From the NCBI RefSeq assembly GCF_004122095.1, contig NZ_SAWZ01000011.1:1-64000 (forward strand): a DNA stretch of 64,000 nucleotides, in the 5' to 3' direction. The first letter of the stretch is position 1; each line of letters begins with the position of its first letter. Made by a program: the position numbers and the translations under genes. Shown here piece by piece: positions 54,679 through 63,333 of this stretch. The stretch comes from Pseudoxanthomonas composti (GTDB lineage: Bacteria; Pseudomonadota; Gammaproteobacteria; Xanthomonadales; Xanthomonadaceae). The notes beneath the pieces were generated by a model that worked only from the letters and a program-made list of their open reading frames with translations, did not search any database and was not told the DNA's origin.

Positions 54679-55869
54679 TCAGATCCCCGTCCCGGCCAGG
54701 GCCGAGCGTTCCTGCACCGGCGCCGGCTGGCCACGATAGATCGCAAGCAGGCGGGCCAGCACGCGCTCCAGTCCGGCCTGGCGCTCCACCGCCACGCGCG
54801 CGGCTTCGCCCATGGCCTGGCGCGCGTGCGCGGGCAGCGCGGCGGCCTGGGCCAAGGCCTGCGCCAGCCCGGCGCGGTCGCCCGGCTCGAACAGCCAGCC
54901 GGTCTCGGCGCGCACGAAATCCTCGTTGCCGCTGATGCGGCTGGCCACCATCGGCAGGCCCGAGGCCATGGATTCGAGCAGCGTGTTGGACAGGCCCTCG
55001 ATGCGCGAAGGCAGCACGCCCAGGTTGGCATCGGCCAGCACGCGCTCGATGTCGTTGCGATGCCCGGCGAAGTCCACCTGCGTGGCGATGCCCAGCGCCT
55101 GCGCGCGGGCCTTCAGGCCCTCTTCCAGCGAGCCGGTGCCGACCACCAGCAGGCTGGCCTGCGGGTGCGCCGGGGCGATGTCGGAGAAGGCGTCCAGCAG
55201 CGTGTCCAGGCCTTTTTCCTTTTCCAGGCGGCCGATGAACACGAAGCGCGCCGGCGCATCGGGCGCGCGGGTGACGCCGGCGAAGCGCTGCGTATCGACC
55301 GCATTGGGGATGGCGGCGATGCGCTCGGCGGGAATGCCGCGCGCGGCCAGGGTCTTGGCGATGCGCTGGCTGATGACCTGCCAGGTGCCGATCCGCAGCA
55401 GGGCCTTGTAGGCGATGCGGTCCCAGAAGGGCGCGTTCGGCGCCAGGGTACCCATTTCCAGCTCCCACCAGCCCGAGACCTTGGCCAGCACGCGCTTGTC
55501 CAGCCAGCTGCCCAGCAGCGCGCAGACCGCGCCCATGCGGTGAGCAATGTGCACGTGCCAGGCGTCGTAGCGGTGGCGGCGGCGGACCAGGAACGCGGCC
55601 AGGGTCAGCCACAGCAGCGGACCGCTGAACAGACGGATGTGCGGGTAGCGCAGGCGCACCACCGGCACGCCATCGACGCGGCAGACCCGGCCCTGCAGGC
55701 CATCGCGCAGCTGCGGCGCCAGCACGGTGACACGGTGCCCGCGCGCGCGCAGGGCGCGCGAGAGCGTGCGCACCTGGGCCTCGGCGCCGCCGCCGCGCTG
55801 GGCCGGGTAGGCGGCCTCCAGCACCATCAGCACGCGGACGGGAGTCTCAGTGGACAGCGGAGCGCGCAT
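54679..55869 (-). CDS. Glycosyltransferase family 4
   Basis: A 396-residue GT-B retaining glycosyltransferase. The N-terminal half has the glycine-rich donor-fold start LMVLEAAYPAQRGGGAEAQV. The C-terminal half has IPNAVDTQRFAG, FVFIGRLEKEKGLDTLLDAF and the E-x7-E motif in EGLSNTLLESMASGLPMVAS. It should add one sugar to the lipid-linked EPS repeat in the cytoplasm; sugar and linkage cannot be told. Its start lies 23 bases inside the upstream asparagine-synthase-like gene. Confidence 0.92.
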   Translation of the reverse strand: MRAPLSTETPVRVLMVLEAAYPAQRGGGAEAQVRTLSRALRARGHRVTVLAPQLRDGLQGRVCRVDGVPVVRLRYPHIRLFSGPLLWLTLAAFLVRRRHRYDAWHVHIAHRMGAVCALLGSWLDKRVLAKVSGWWELEMGTLAPNAPFWDRIAYKALLRIGTWQVISQRIAKTLAARGIPAERIAAIPNAVDTQRFAGVTRAPDAPARFVFIGRLEKEKGLDTLLDAFSDIAPAHPQASLLVVGTGSLEEGLKARAQALGIATQVDFAGHRNDIERVLADANLGVLPSRIEGLSNTLLESMASGLPMVASRISGNEDFVRAETGWLFEPGDRAGLAQALAQAAALPAHARQAMGEAARVAVERQAGLERVLARLLAIYRGQPAPVQERSALAGTGI

Positions 55870-57637
55870 CGAAGTACTTCCTCATCCACAGTTCCAGAAC
55901 CAGCAGTTGCCACAGCGCGGCCGAATGGTCCGCGCCGCCGGCCATGTGCATCTCCACCAGCCGGCTGACGAAGGCCGGTTCGATCCAGCCGCGTGCCTGC
56001 GTGCGCTCATCCAGCAGCACCTGCCGCACGCGGGTCTGCATCGGGCCGGGCTCCTTCATCCACACCGCGATCGGCAGGCCGAAGCCCTGCTTGGGCTTCT
56101 TGAGGATGTCGGTGGGCAGGATGCCGACCATGGCCTGCTTGAACAGCCAGCGCTTCTGCGTGCCGCGCAGCTTGGCATCGGCCGGCAGGCGGCCGCAGAA
56201 GGCCACCAGCGCCTTGTCCAGATACGGGAATCGCGCGGCGACGCCATGATGGCGGCAGGCGCGGTGCACCTTGACCAGGTCGTTCTGGGCGATGGCCATG
56301 GCCAGGTCCAGGCGCATGATCTGGTTGAGCGGGTCGACCGGGCCGCCTTCGGCGTAGGTCTGGCGCATGTAGTCCAGCGAGGCATCGCGATCGACCTGGG
56401 CGCGGAACGCCGGGGTCAGCAGCGCCTCGTAGTATTCCGAGGCGAAGGCATCGTCCTGGTAGAAGCGGTCCGGATTGGGCATGGCGCCGCGCCGGGTGTA
56501 GTTGCGCACGCGGTTGAGCGTCCAGTTGCTGCCGCCGCCGACGGCATTGCCGATCGCCACGCCCAGGGCCTTCAGCGGCGCGGGCAGGCGATAGAAGCGC
56601 TCCATCAGCTTGTCCTTGGCGTAGCGCTCGTTGCCGCCGAAGATCTCATCGCCGCCGTCGCCGCCCAGCATCACCGTCATGCCCAGCTGCTGGCCCAGTT
56701 GCGCGCAGGCCAGGGTCGGCACGGCCGAGGCGTTGCCGAAGGGCTGGTCGTAGGCCTGGATCACCGTGTCCAGCATGTCCAGCGCCCGGTCGCGGTCCAC
56801 GCGCTCGGTGTAGGGCTCGGCGCCGCAGGCGCGGCTGGCGATGCGCGCGAACTCCAGCTCGTCGTATCCGGCCTCCTCGAAGCCGATCGAGCAGGTCTTC
56901 ACCTGCCCGTCGCTGGCCAGGATGCTGGTGATGCTGCTGCTGTCGGTGCCACCGCTGAGGAAGCAGCCCCAGGTCATGTCCTTGTCAGGGCGATGCGCGC
57001 GCACGCTGTCGATCATGCGCTCGCGCAGGGCCTTGGCCAGGGCGTGGTCGCCACCGTGCAGGTCGGCCGGATACTCGGGCAGGTAGTAGCGATCGGCGTG
57101 CGCGCCCTGCAGCGACAGCTGCAGGCGAGTCCCGGGCATGACGCGGCGGATGTCGGCACAGATGGTCAGCGGGGCCGGGATGCAGGCGAAGTTGAGGTAG
57201 TGATAGACCGCCTGCAGGTCCGGCTGGCGGCGCACGCCGGGTGCGTCCAGCAACAGGCGCAGGTCGGTGGCGATGGCGAAATGGCCATCGCGGGCGTACC
57301 AGTACAGCGGCAGCGAGCCGAAATGGTCGGTGGTGGCCAGGAACGCCTCTTCCGCCGCCCCGCCCCAGGCCACCTGCGCGAAGCGCCCGCGCCACTGCGA
57401 GGCCACCGCCTCGATCGCCGGCTGCGCGCCGTCTTCCAGCTGGCCTTCGATCAGGTCGGCCAGGGCCACCCAGCGCGTCCCGGCCGCGGTCTGACCGCGA
57501 TGCACGTCCCCGCGCACGGCGGCGATCGTGCCAGGTGCGGGCCCGGCCAGCGGCTGGAAACCCTCCAGCCCGTCCAGCCACGCCTGCGCGCGCGGCCCAT
57601 AGGCCACGATGAAGTCGCCGGTCACCGCCACGGTCAT
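55847..57637 (-). CDS. Asparagine synthase-like protein lacking the glutaminase cysteine
   Basis: A 596-residue AsnB paralogue. The N-terminal domain (about 1-180) keeps the class II fold remnants (FATTDHFGSLPLYWYARDGH-like segment) but starts MTVAVTGDF, without Cys2 and without the RGPD and NGEIYNY motifs. It should therefore be unable to hydrolyse glutamine. The synthetase domain has the PP-loop SGGTDSS at 228-234 and GGDGGDEIFGGNERYAKDK. It may use free ammonia or another amine donor, or form peptide-like bonds as beta-lactam synthetase does. Its ATG overlaps the upstream stop by 4 bases. Confidence 0.9.
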   Translation of the reverse strand: MTVAVTGDFIVAYGPRAQAWLDGLEGFQPLAGPAPGTIAAVRGDVHRGQTAAGTRWVALADLIEGQLEDGAQPAIEAVASQWRGRFAQVAWGGAAEEAFLATTDHFGSLPLYWYARDGHFAIATDLRLLLDAPGVRRQPDLQAVYHYLNFACIPAPLTICADIRRVMPGTRLQLSLQGAHADRYYLPEYPADLHGGDHALAKALRERMIDSVRAHRPDKDMTWGCFLSGGTDSSSITSILASDGQVKTCSIGFEEAGYDELEFARIASRACGAEPYTERVDRDRALDMLDTVIQAYDQPFGNASAVPTLACAQLGQQLGMTVMLGGDGGDEIFGGNERYAKDKLMERFYRLPAPLKALGVAIGNAVGGGSNWTLNRVRNYTRRGAMPNPDRFYQDDAFASEYYEALLTPAFRAQVDRDASLDYMRQTYAEGGPVDPLNQIMRLDLAMAIAQNDLVKVHRACRHHGVAARFPYLDKALVAFCGRLPADAKLRGTQKRWLFKQAMVGILPTDILKKPKQGFGLPIAVWMKEPGPMQTRVRQVLLDERTQARGWIEPAFVSRLVEMHMAGGADHSAALWQLLVLELWMRKYFDARSAVH

Positions 57638-58800
57638 GCGCGCTGCTCCCGCGGTGCGTCGTTCTTCATGGAAACAGGGCGGTGCATGCAGCGCTCGTAG
57701 ATGGCAGTGGTGGCCGCGACCAGCGCCGGGATGGAATAGCGCGCCTGCATAGTCGCCCGCGCTTGGCGGCCCAGCTGCTGGCGCAGGGGGGCATCGGTGG
57801 TGAAGCGCTGGATCAGTTGCGCCAGCATGGCATCGTCGTCCGTGTCGAACAGGGCGCCATCATGGCCGTTTTCGATCAGCTCCGGGTTACCGCCCACGTT
57901 GGAGGCGATCACCGGGCATCCGCTGGACATGGCCTCCATGACCACGTTGGACATGCCCTCGTAGCGCGATGGCAGCACGGTGAAGTCGGCGGCCTGCATT
58001 AGCGCCAGGGTGTCGTCGCGTTCGCCCAGGAAGCGCACGTCGGCCCCCAGCGCCAGCGTCTCGACCTGGCGCTGCAGCACCGCGCGCAGCGGGCCGTCGC
58101 CGGCCAGCAGCAACAGCGGGCGATGGGCCAGCGGCAGGCGCGAAAGCGCGCGCAGCAGGCAGGGGATGTTCTTGGCCTCGACCAGGCGGCCCACGTACAG
58201 CGCCAACACGCGCTCCGGCGGCACGGCCAGCGCCTGACGCATGACCTGCCTGGCGCTGTCCTCTGGCAGGTCCGGGATGACGATGCCGTTGGGCACCACG
58301 TCGATCCTGGCCAGCGGCACGCCGGCGCGCTCGGAGGCCGCTTCCGCGCCGGCCTGGGAATTGGAGATCACCGCCGCGCTGCTGCGCAGGATCACCCGCT
58401 TGATCCGCCAGAACCAGCCGGGCATCTCCACGTACAGCCCACGTACCGAGGCCACGCGCCTGGCGCGCGAGAACCCCAGCAGGCTGGCGATCAGCGTCCA
58501 CAGCTCGGCGGTCAGCGAAAACGCATGCACCAGGTCGTAGCGGCCCTTGCGCAGCAGCGCGGCGTAGCGCAGCACGAAGCCCGGGTCGATGCGCCCGCGC
58601 TTGGGCAGGTGATGCACCACGATGCCCTGGGCTTCCAGCTGGTCCACCAGAAACGAGCGCTGGCGGAAGTACAGCAGCTCCGGCTGCCAGCGGCTGCGGT
58701 CCAGGCCGGACAGCAGGCGGGTGATCTGGCGCTGGCTGCCACCGACTTCCATTTCGTCGGTGACCACCAGCAGGCGGCGCGGGGACGCATCAGCCGGCAT
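57634..58800 (-). CDS. Glycosyltransferase family 4
   Basis: A 388-residue GT-B enzyme. The start LLVVTDEMEVGGSQRQITRL has the GGSQRQ acceptor-side loop typical of EPS transferases. The donor domain shows VVPNGIVIPD, LALYVGRLVEAKNIPCLLRA and the E-x7-E in YEGMSNVVMEAMSSGCPVIA. It overlaps the next gene upstream by 11 bases and the next gene downstream by 4. The substrate is unknown. Confidence 0.92.
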   Translation of the reverse strand: MPADASPRRLLVVTDEMEVGGSQRQITRLLSGLDRSRWQPELLYFRQRSFLVDQLEAQGIVVHHLPKRGRIDPGFVLRYAALLRKGRYDLVHAFSLTAELWTLIASLLGFSRARRVASVRGLYVEMPGWFWRIKRVILRSSAAVISNSQAGAEAASERAGVPLARIDVVPNGIVIPDLPEDSARQVMRQALAVPPERVLALYVGRLVEAKNIPCLLRALSRLPLAHRPLLLLAGDGPLRAVLQRQVETLALGADVRFLGERDDTLALMQAADFTVLPSRYEGMSNVVMEAMSSGCPVIASNVGGNPELIENGHDGALFDTDDDAMLAQLIQRFTTDAPLRQQLGRQARATMQARYSIPALVAATTAIYERCMHRPVSMKNDAPREQRA

Positions 58801-60016
58801 GGGCGACCTCGCTCATGTAGGCGCGCAGGCGGCGGGTCTCGGTGCGCACGTCGAAGGCTCGCTCGATCTGCGCGCGCGCCTGCAGGGCCAGCTGCGTGCG
58901 CAGCGGCGCGTCGTCGAGCAGGCGCGCGATGGCATCGGCCAGGGCCACCGGATCGCGTTGCTCCACCAGCAGGCCGCTGTGGCCGTCTTCCACCAGCTCG
59001 GGGATACCGGACACGCGCGTGCTGACCACGGCGCAGCCGGTGGCCATGGCCTCCATCAGCGCCACCGGGATGCCATCGCGGTTGCCGTCCACGGCCACTT
59101 CCGAGGGCATCACGAACACGGCGGCCTGGTTCATCCACTCGCGCACCACGTGCTGCGGCTGGGCGCCGGTGAACTGCACCTGCCGCTCCAGGCCGCTGGC
59201 CAGCACCTGCGCCCGCAGCGCGTGCTCCAGCGGGCCGGAGCCGACCAGGCGGCAGCGGAACTCCACGCCGCGCTCGCGCAGCAGCGCCAGCGCGCTGACC
59301 AGGGTGGAAAAGCCCTTGATCGGGTCCAGCCGGCCCACGGTCAGCAGCGTGCGCGGTTCGCGCCCCTCGGGCAGGTACGGCGTGTTGGCCGCATCCACGC
59401 CGCAATGGATCACCTTCAGCGAGGCATCGGCATGGGCGCCGTGCTCGCGCAGCCACAGGGTGTTGAACTGGGAAATGGTGACGGCCAGGGCGGCGTCGTG
59501 CAGCTTGCGCGCCACCAGCTGGTCTTCCACGAAGATGTCGTGGGCGTGGCAGGTGAAGCCGAACGGCCGGCCCAGCAGCTGGCCCAGGGTCCAGGCCACG
59601 GTGGAGGGATAGGTGGCCCAGTGCGAGTACACCAGCTGCGGATCGAAGCGGCGCAGCCAGGCGGCCTGCTCCAGCCCCCGCAGCCAGGCGACCAGCGACT
59701 TGGCCAGCACGGCCGGCTTGCGCCAGTGTCCGCCGATCACCGTCGCCAGGCTGCCCAGCACCACGCCAGGATGCGCCAGCAGCTCGCGCGCGGCCGACAC
59801 CAGCGCGCCAGCCATCGAGGCGGGGTGGCGCACGCGGTCCATCAGCGCCGCCGCTTCGGGCTGGACCAGCGCTTCGCTGGGGCGCTTGAGCGAGAGCACG
59901 CGCACGTCCACGCCTTCGTCGATCAGCGCCTGGATCTCGCGCACGATGAAGGTTTCCGACCAGCACGGGAACAGCGAGACTACGTAGACCACGCGGTGCA
60001 GGGAAGACGAGGTCAT
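58790..60016 (-). CDS. Glycosyltransferase family 4
   Basis: A 408-residue GT-B enzyme. VVYVVSLFPCWSETFIVREI is the usual N-terminus of a GT4 subgroup found in EPS and colanic-acid-type clusters (compare WcaL/AmsK). VIHCGVDAANTPY, LTVGRLDPIKGFSTLVSALA and the E-x7-E in DGIPVALMEAMATGCAVVST follow. It lies three bases after the GT2 gene. The specific sugar is not deducible. Confidence 0.92.
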   Translation of the reverse strand: MTSSSLHRVVYVVSLFPCWSETFIVREIQALIDEGVDVRVLSLKRPSEALVQPEAAALMDRVRHPASMAGALVSAARELLAHPGVVLGSLATVIGGHWRKPAVLAKSLVAWLRGLEQAAWLRRFDPQLVYSHWATYPSTVAWTLGQLLGRPFGFTCHAHDIFVEDQLVARKLHDAALAVTISQFNTLWLREHGAHADASLKVIHCGVDAANTPYLPEGREPRTLLTVGRLDPIKGFSTLVSALALLRERGVEFRCRLVGSGPLEHALRAQVLASGLERQVQFTGAQPQHVVREWMNQAAVFVMPSEVAVDGNRDGIPVALMEAMATGCAVVSTRVSGIPELVEDGHSGLLVEQRDPVALADAIARLLDDAPLRTQLALQARAQIERAFDVRTETRRLRAYMSEVAHAG

Positions 60017-60019
60017 GGG

Positions 60020-61156
60020 TCAGGCGTCCCGAGCCGGGGTGATCTGCCACAGATGCGCCTGCCGGTTGCGCAGGTAGTCGGGCAGGGCGATCAGGGCGCT
60101 GGTATTGAGGCTGGCGAAGGCCGTGGCCAGGCGCACCGGCAGCCAGCGGGCCGTGCCCGGGAGCAGGCGGCCCGCCAGCGCGGTGAGCCAGCCGCCGAGC
60201 TGCAGCGCCAGCATCAGGCCGAAGAACCGGCTGCCGTCCAGGGCCAGCCACGCACTGCTGAGCAGCATCGCCAGCAGTAGCCACGGGGCGAGCAGGCGCA
60301 GCCACTTGTGGCCCCACAGGCGCAGCGCCAGCGGGTGCGCGCCGGGGATGGCAAGCTGCGGCCAGCGGTGGATCAGCTGAAAGTTGCCGGCCAGGGTGCG
60401 GCGCTTGCGGCGCTCCTCGGCCAGCGGGTCGGTGGCGGCTCGGTCCCAGGCGCGGGCGGCTGGCTCGAACACCACGCGCCAGCCCTGGGCCGCCATCGCC
60501 AGCGGAATCCACATATCGTCCAGCACCAGGCCGGGCGGGATGGCGGGCAGCGCCTGGCGGCGGGCGCAGTACAGCGCGCCGGTCACGCCCACCAGCGAGC
60601 CGCTGGCGCTCTCCAGCTTGCGGATGGCTTTTTCGTAGCGCCAGTAGGCATCCACCCCGCGGCCGTAGTCGCCGTCGGCCTCCAGCATCAGCTCGCCGCT
60701 GGCGGCGCCGACCTGCGGGTCGGCCAACACCGCCGCCAGGGCGCGGGCCGCGCCTGCTTCCACGCGCTGGCGCACGTCGGTGAACAGCACCAGCTCGCCG
60801 CGCAGCTGCGGGACCACATCGGCCAGGCACGCGGACTTGCCGCGGCGCTGGCTGAATTCATGGACCTGCACCCCGTTGCAGGCGCGGGCGATGGCGGCGC
60901 TGGCATCGGTGCAGCCATCGCAGACCACGTGCAAACGCATGGCATCGACCGGGTAGTTCTGCGCCATCAGGTTGGCCAGCTTGGTGGCCAGGTGCGCGGC
61001 GCCGTTGTGCACCACCACCACGACATCGAGCACCGGCGTCTGCGCCGCGCGCCGCACCGGCTGCGGGCGCAGGCGCGCGCGCACGGCCATGAGCAGCGGG
61101 TAGCCGGCGTAGGCCAGCAGGACGCCAGCCGCGGACAGCCAGAACAGCAGGGTCAC
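60020..61156 (-). CDS. Membrane glycosyltransferase family 2
   Basis: A 378-residue GT-A processive-like transferase. It has one N-terminal membrane helix (LLFWLSAAGVLLAYAGYPLL), then a catalytic domain with VVVVHNGAAHLATKLANLMA, VVCDGCTDAS, LVLFTDVRQRVEAGAARALA and a DDMWIPLAMAAQGW segment resembling ED-type catalytic motifs. Two or three helices lie near the C-terminus. The GTG start overlaps the deacetylase stop (GTGA). It probably adds a sugar at the membrane face. Confidence 0.9.
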   Translation of the reverse strand: MTLLFWLSAAGVLLAYAGYPLLMAVRARLRPQPVRRAAQTPVLDVVVVVHNGAAHLATKLANLMAQNYPVDAMRLHVVCDGCTDASAAIARACNGVQVHEFSQRRGKSACLADVVPQLRGELVLFTDVRQRVEAGAARALAAVLADPQVGAASGELMLEADGDYGRGVDAYWRYEKAIRKLESASGSLVGVTGALYCARRQALPAIPPGLVLDDMWIPLAMAAQGWRVVFEPAARAWDRAATDPLAEERRKRRTLAGNFQLIHRWPQLAIPGAHPLALRLWGHKWLRLLAPWLLLAMLLSSAWLALDGSRFFGLMLALQLGGWLTALAGRLLPGTARWLPVRLATAFASLNTSALIALPDYLRNRQAHLWQITPARDA

Positions 61157-61983
61157 GGTGCGCCCCGAAGGACCGACAGGGCGCGGTTGCGGGCCCATTC
61201 GTAAGGGGCGTTGCCCATCACCCGCTTGAGCGTGGCAAGGCCCGCGTAACGCAGGCGGTCGCGCCGCAGCGTGGCGGCATCGCCAACGATCCACTGGTCG
61301 AAGCGGTCTTCGGCCTGGCTGGCGGTGACCGCAAGGCGCGGCAGGATGGTGCCGGGCTGGGCGGGCAGGGCGCCGGGGCGCGAGGACAGCACATGGTGGA
61401 AGCCGCACTCCAGCGCGGTCTGCGCCAGGTTGCGCGGCATGCGGCCGCCTGGCGGCGCCAGCAGCGTCACCGACTGCCCGATCTCGTCCTCGATGCGCTC
61501 ACGCGAGTCGCGCAGGCTGCGTCGCAGCTCCGCCTCGGACAGATCGGTCAGGTAGATGTGGCGCTCGCCATGGGACTGGATGGACATGCCGGCCTGGGCC
61601 ATCTCGCGCAGCTCGCTCCAGCTGGCGAAGCCAGGGGTGCCGACATTGGCCGGGTTGATGAAGAAATCGGCGGTCATGCCATGGCGCAACAGCAGCCCCA
61701 GGGCCAGGTGGCGGTTGCTGATGTGGCCATCGTCGAAGGTCAGCAGCACCGGGTGCGCATGCAGGCCGAGCAGCCAGTCGCGCACCGAGCCGCCGCCGCC
61801 GGCGATCTGGCGCACGCGATGCAGTTGGCGGTCGAACACGCGCGTGAGCAGCGTGTACTCCGGGTCCTGGCCGGCAGGGTGCCGGCCGGGCTCGGACAGC
61901 GCGTGGTACATCAGCGCAACGCCCGCCCGATCCTTGGCGGGACGCGCAGCTGGATGTCCGGTTGGCTGGGTGGCGATGAGCAT
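61153..61983 (-). CDS. Polysaccharide deacetylase (CE4 / NodB homology)
   Basis: A 276-residue protein with the NodB fold: ALMYHALSEPGRHP, then motif 1 LLTFDDGHISN (catalytic TFDDG), motif 2 SIQSHGERHIYLTDLS (S-H-G-x3-H) and motif 3 TLLAPPGGRMPRNLAQTA. It would remove acetyl groups from amino sugars of the polymer or its precursor. No signal peptide or membrane helix is obvious, so it appears cytoplasmic, as in several EPS clusters. The ATG at 61983 lies five bases after the barrel gene's stop. No clear Shine-Dalgarno is visible. Confidence 0.92.
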   Translation of the reverse strand: MLIATQPTGHPAARPAKDRAGVALMYHALSEPGRHPAGQDPEYTLLTRVFDRQLHRVRQIAGGGGSVRDWLLGLHAHPVLLTFDDGHISNRHLALGLLLRHGMTADFFINPANVGTPGFASWSELREMAQAGMSIQSHGERHIYLTDLSEAELRRSLRDSRERIEDEIGQSVTLLAPPGGRMPRNLAQTALECGFHHVLSSRPGALPAQPGTILPRLAVTASQAEDRFDQWIVGDAATLRRDRLRYAGLATLKRVMGNAPYEWARNRALSVLRGAP

Positions 61984-61988
61984 GCAGA

Positions 61989-63329
61989 TCAGCGGCGGTA
62001 GGTGACTGAGACGATGGCGCTGTTTTCCGTGTAGTTCTGGCCCTGGATCGAGCTGCTGCGCTCGCGGCGCAGCAGGTCCAGACGGGCGCTCCATCGACGT
62101 GAGAAACGCTGTGCCAGGCCGATACCGGCCAGCTTGTCGGTGTCGGTGCGCGAAACCGTGTCGAAATCGCGGCGCTGCCAGTTGGCCATGAACGACAGCG
62201 TGGTCAGCTGCCGCAGCTGCCAGCTGCCCACCAGCTGCAGGCCCTGCAGGTCCTGGTCGAAGGTGTCCTGCTGCTCGTAGCGCAGGCGGCCCACGTACGG
62301 GTCCACGGTCAGGTTCAGGCGCTCGCCGGTGTAGGTCCAGGACGCGTTGGCGCGCTGCTCGCGGAACACGTCCGGAATGATCTGGATCCCCGGGATGACA
62401 GAACCCAGCGACGGGTCGCCCGGCAGCACGGGAATGACCGTGCCGGTGGCGGTGTCCAGGTTGAGCAACATGTCCTGGGCCGCATCGGCGAACTGGTCGG
62501 AAAAACCCACGCGGAAGGTGCCGCGCGCGCCCGGGGTCCAGCTCAGGTCGGCCCGCAGCAGCGGCCCGGAGGCCTGCTGGTTGAGATTGCGCTGGTCCAG
62601 TCGGGTGTAGCCGGCATCGATGTCCAGCGTGGCCGAGGCCAGCTCGCGCCGGTAGGTCAGGTAGGCGTCGTAGCGGTCGTAGTCGTACAGCGAGCTGATC
62701 TGGTCGTACTCGATGCGCGAGGCTTCGACATTGACCAGGCCCTGGGTGACGCCGCTGAAATCGCGCTGCAGGCGCGCGGCGGCCGAGTAGCGCGCGCTGT
62801 TGAAGCTGGCGGTTTCCTCGGCGTAGCTGTCGGTGTAGCGCAGGTCCAGCTGCGCCTTGGTGGTCTTGCCCAGGCGCGCGTAGAAGGTCGGGCCGGCCTC
62901 GAAGACGTTGATCTGTTGCTGGTTGCCCGGGGTGAAGGCCTGCAGCGTATCCACCGACTGCTGGCTCAGCGTCTCGCGCGCGAACAGGCTGAAGCGGTCG
63001 GGCGACAGGCGCCATTCCATGTCGCCGCGGACCTCGCCACGCCAGTCGTCGGCGTAGGTGTTTTCCTGGTAGGTCAGGTACTGCAGGTCGCCGGCCAGGT
63101 CCAGGTCGAGCGCCGGGCCGTGCTGATCCAGGTCGAAACGGAAGCGCGGGGCGACGATGGTGTCGCTGCGCTCATCGGCCTGGCTGAGGTTGATGTTGTC
63201 GCTGTGCAGCACGCCCAGGCCGACCTGGTAATCGAAACGCGCGGCCAGGGCCGGCACGGGCAGCAGCGCCGCCAATGCGGCGGCGCACAGGGTGGGCTTG
63301 GGCGCGGTGCGCTTGTTGCGGACGGCCAC
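61989..63329 (-). CDS. Outer-membrane beta-barrel protein of the EPS cluster
   Basis: A 446-residue exported protein. The signal peptide includes PTLCAAALAALLPVPALAAR. The mature part is made of alternating amphipathic strands ending in an aromatic/Arg C-terminus (SAIVSVTYRR), for example RFDYQVGLGVLHSDNINLSQ, ARLGKTTKAQLDLRYTDSYA and LAGIGLAQRFSRRWSARLDL. The style matches the TIGR03016 PEP-CTERM/exosortase-associated outer-membrane proteins. It may serve in polymer export. The GTG at 63329 is chosen for GGGAG nine bases upstream and the compact signal peptide. It follows the kinase-like gene by four bases. Confidence 0.85.
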   Translation of the reverse strand: MAVRNKRTAPKPTLCAAALAALLPVPALAARFDYQVGLGVLHSDNINLSQADERSDTIVAPRFRFDLDQHGPALDLDLAGDLQYLTYQENTYADDWRGEVRGDMEWRLSPDRFSLFARETLSQQSVDTLQAFTPGNQQQINVFEAGPTFYARLGKTTKAQLDLRYTDSYAEETASFNSARYSAAARLQRDFSGVTQGLVNVEASRIEYDQISSLYDYDRYDAYLTYRRELASATLDIDAGYTRLDQRNLNQQASGPLLRADLSWTPGARGTFRVGFSDQFADAAQDMLLNLDTATGTVIPVLPGDPSLGSVIPGIQIIPDVFREQRANASWTYTGERLNLTVDPYVGRLRYEQQDTFDQDLQGLQLVGSWQLRQLTTLSFMANWQRRDFDTVSRTDTDKLAGIGLAQRFSRRWSARLDLLRRERSSSIQGQNYTENSAIVSVTYRR

Positions 63330-63333
63330 GGCC

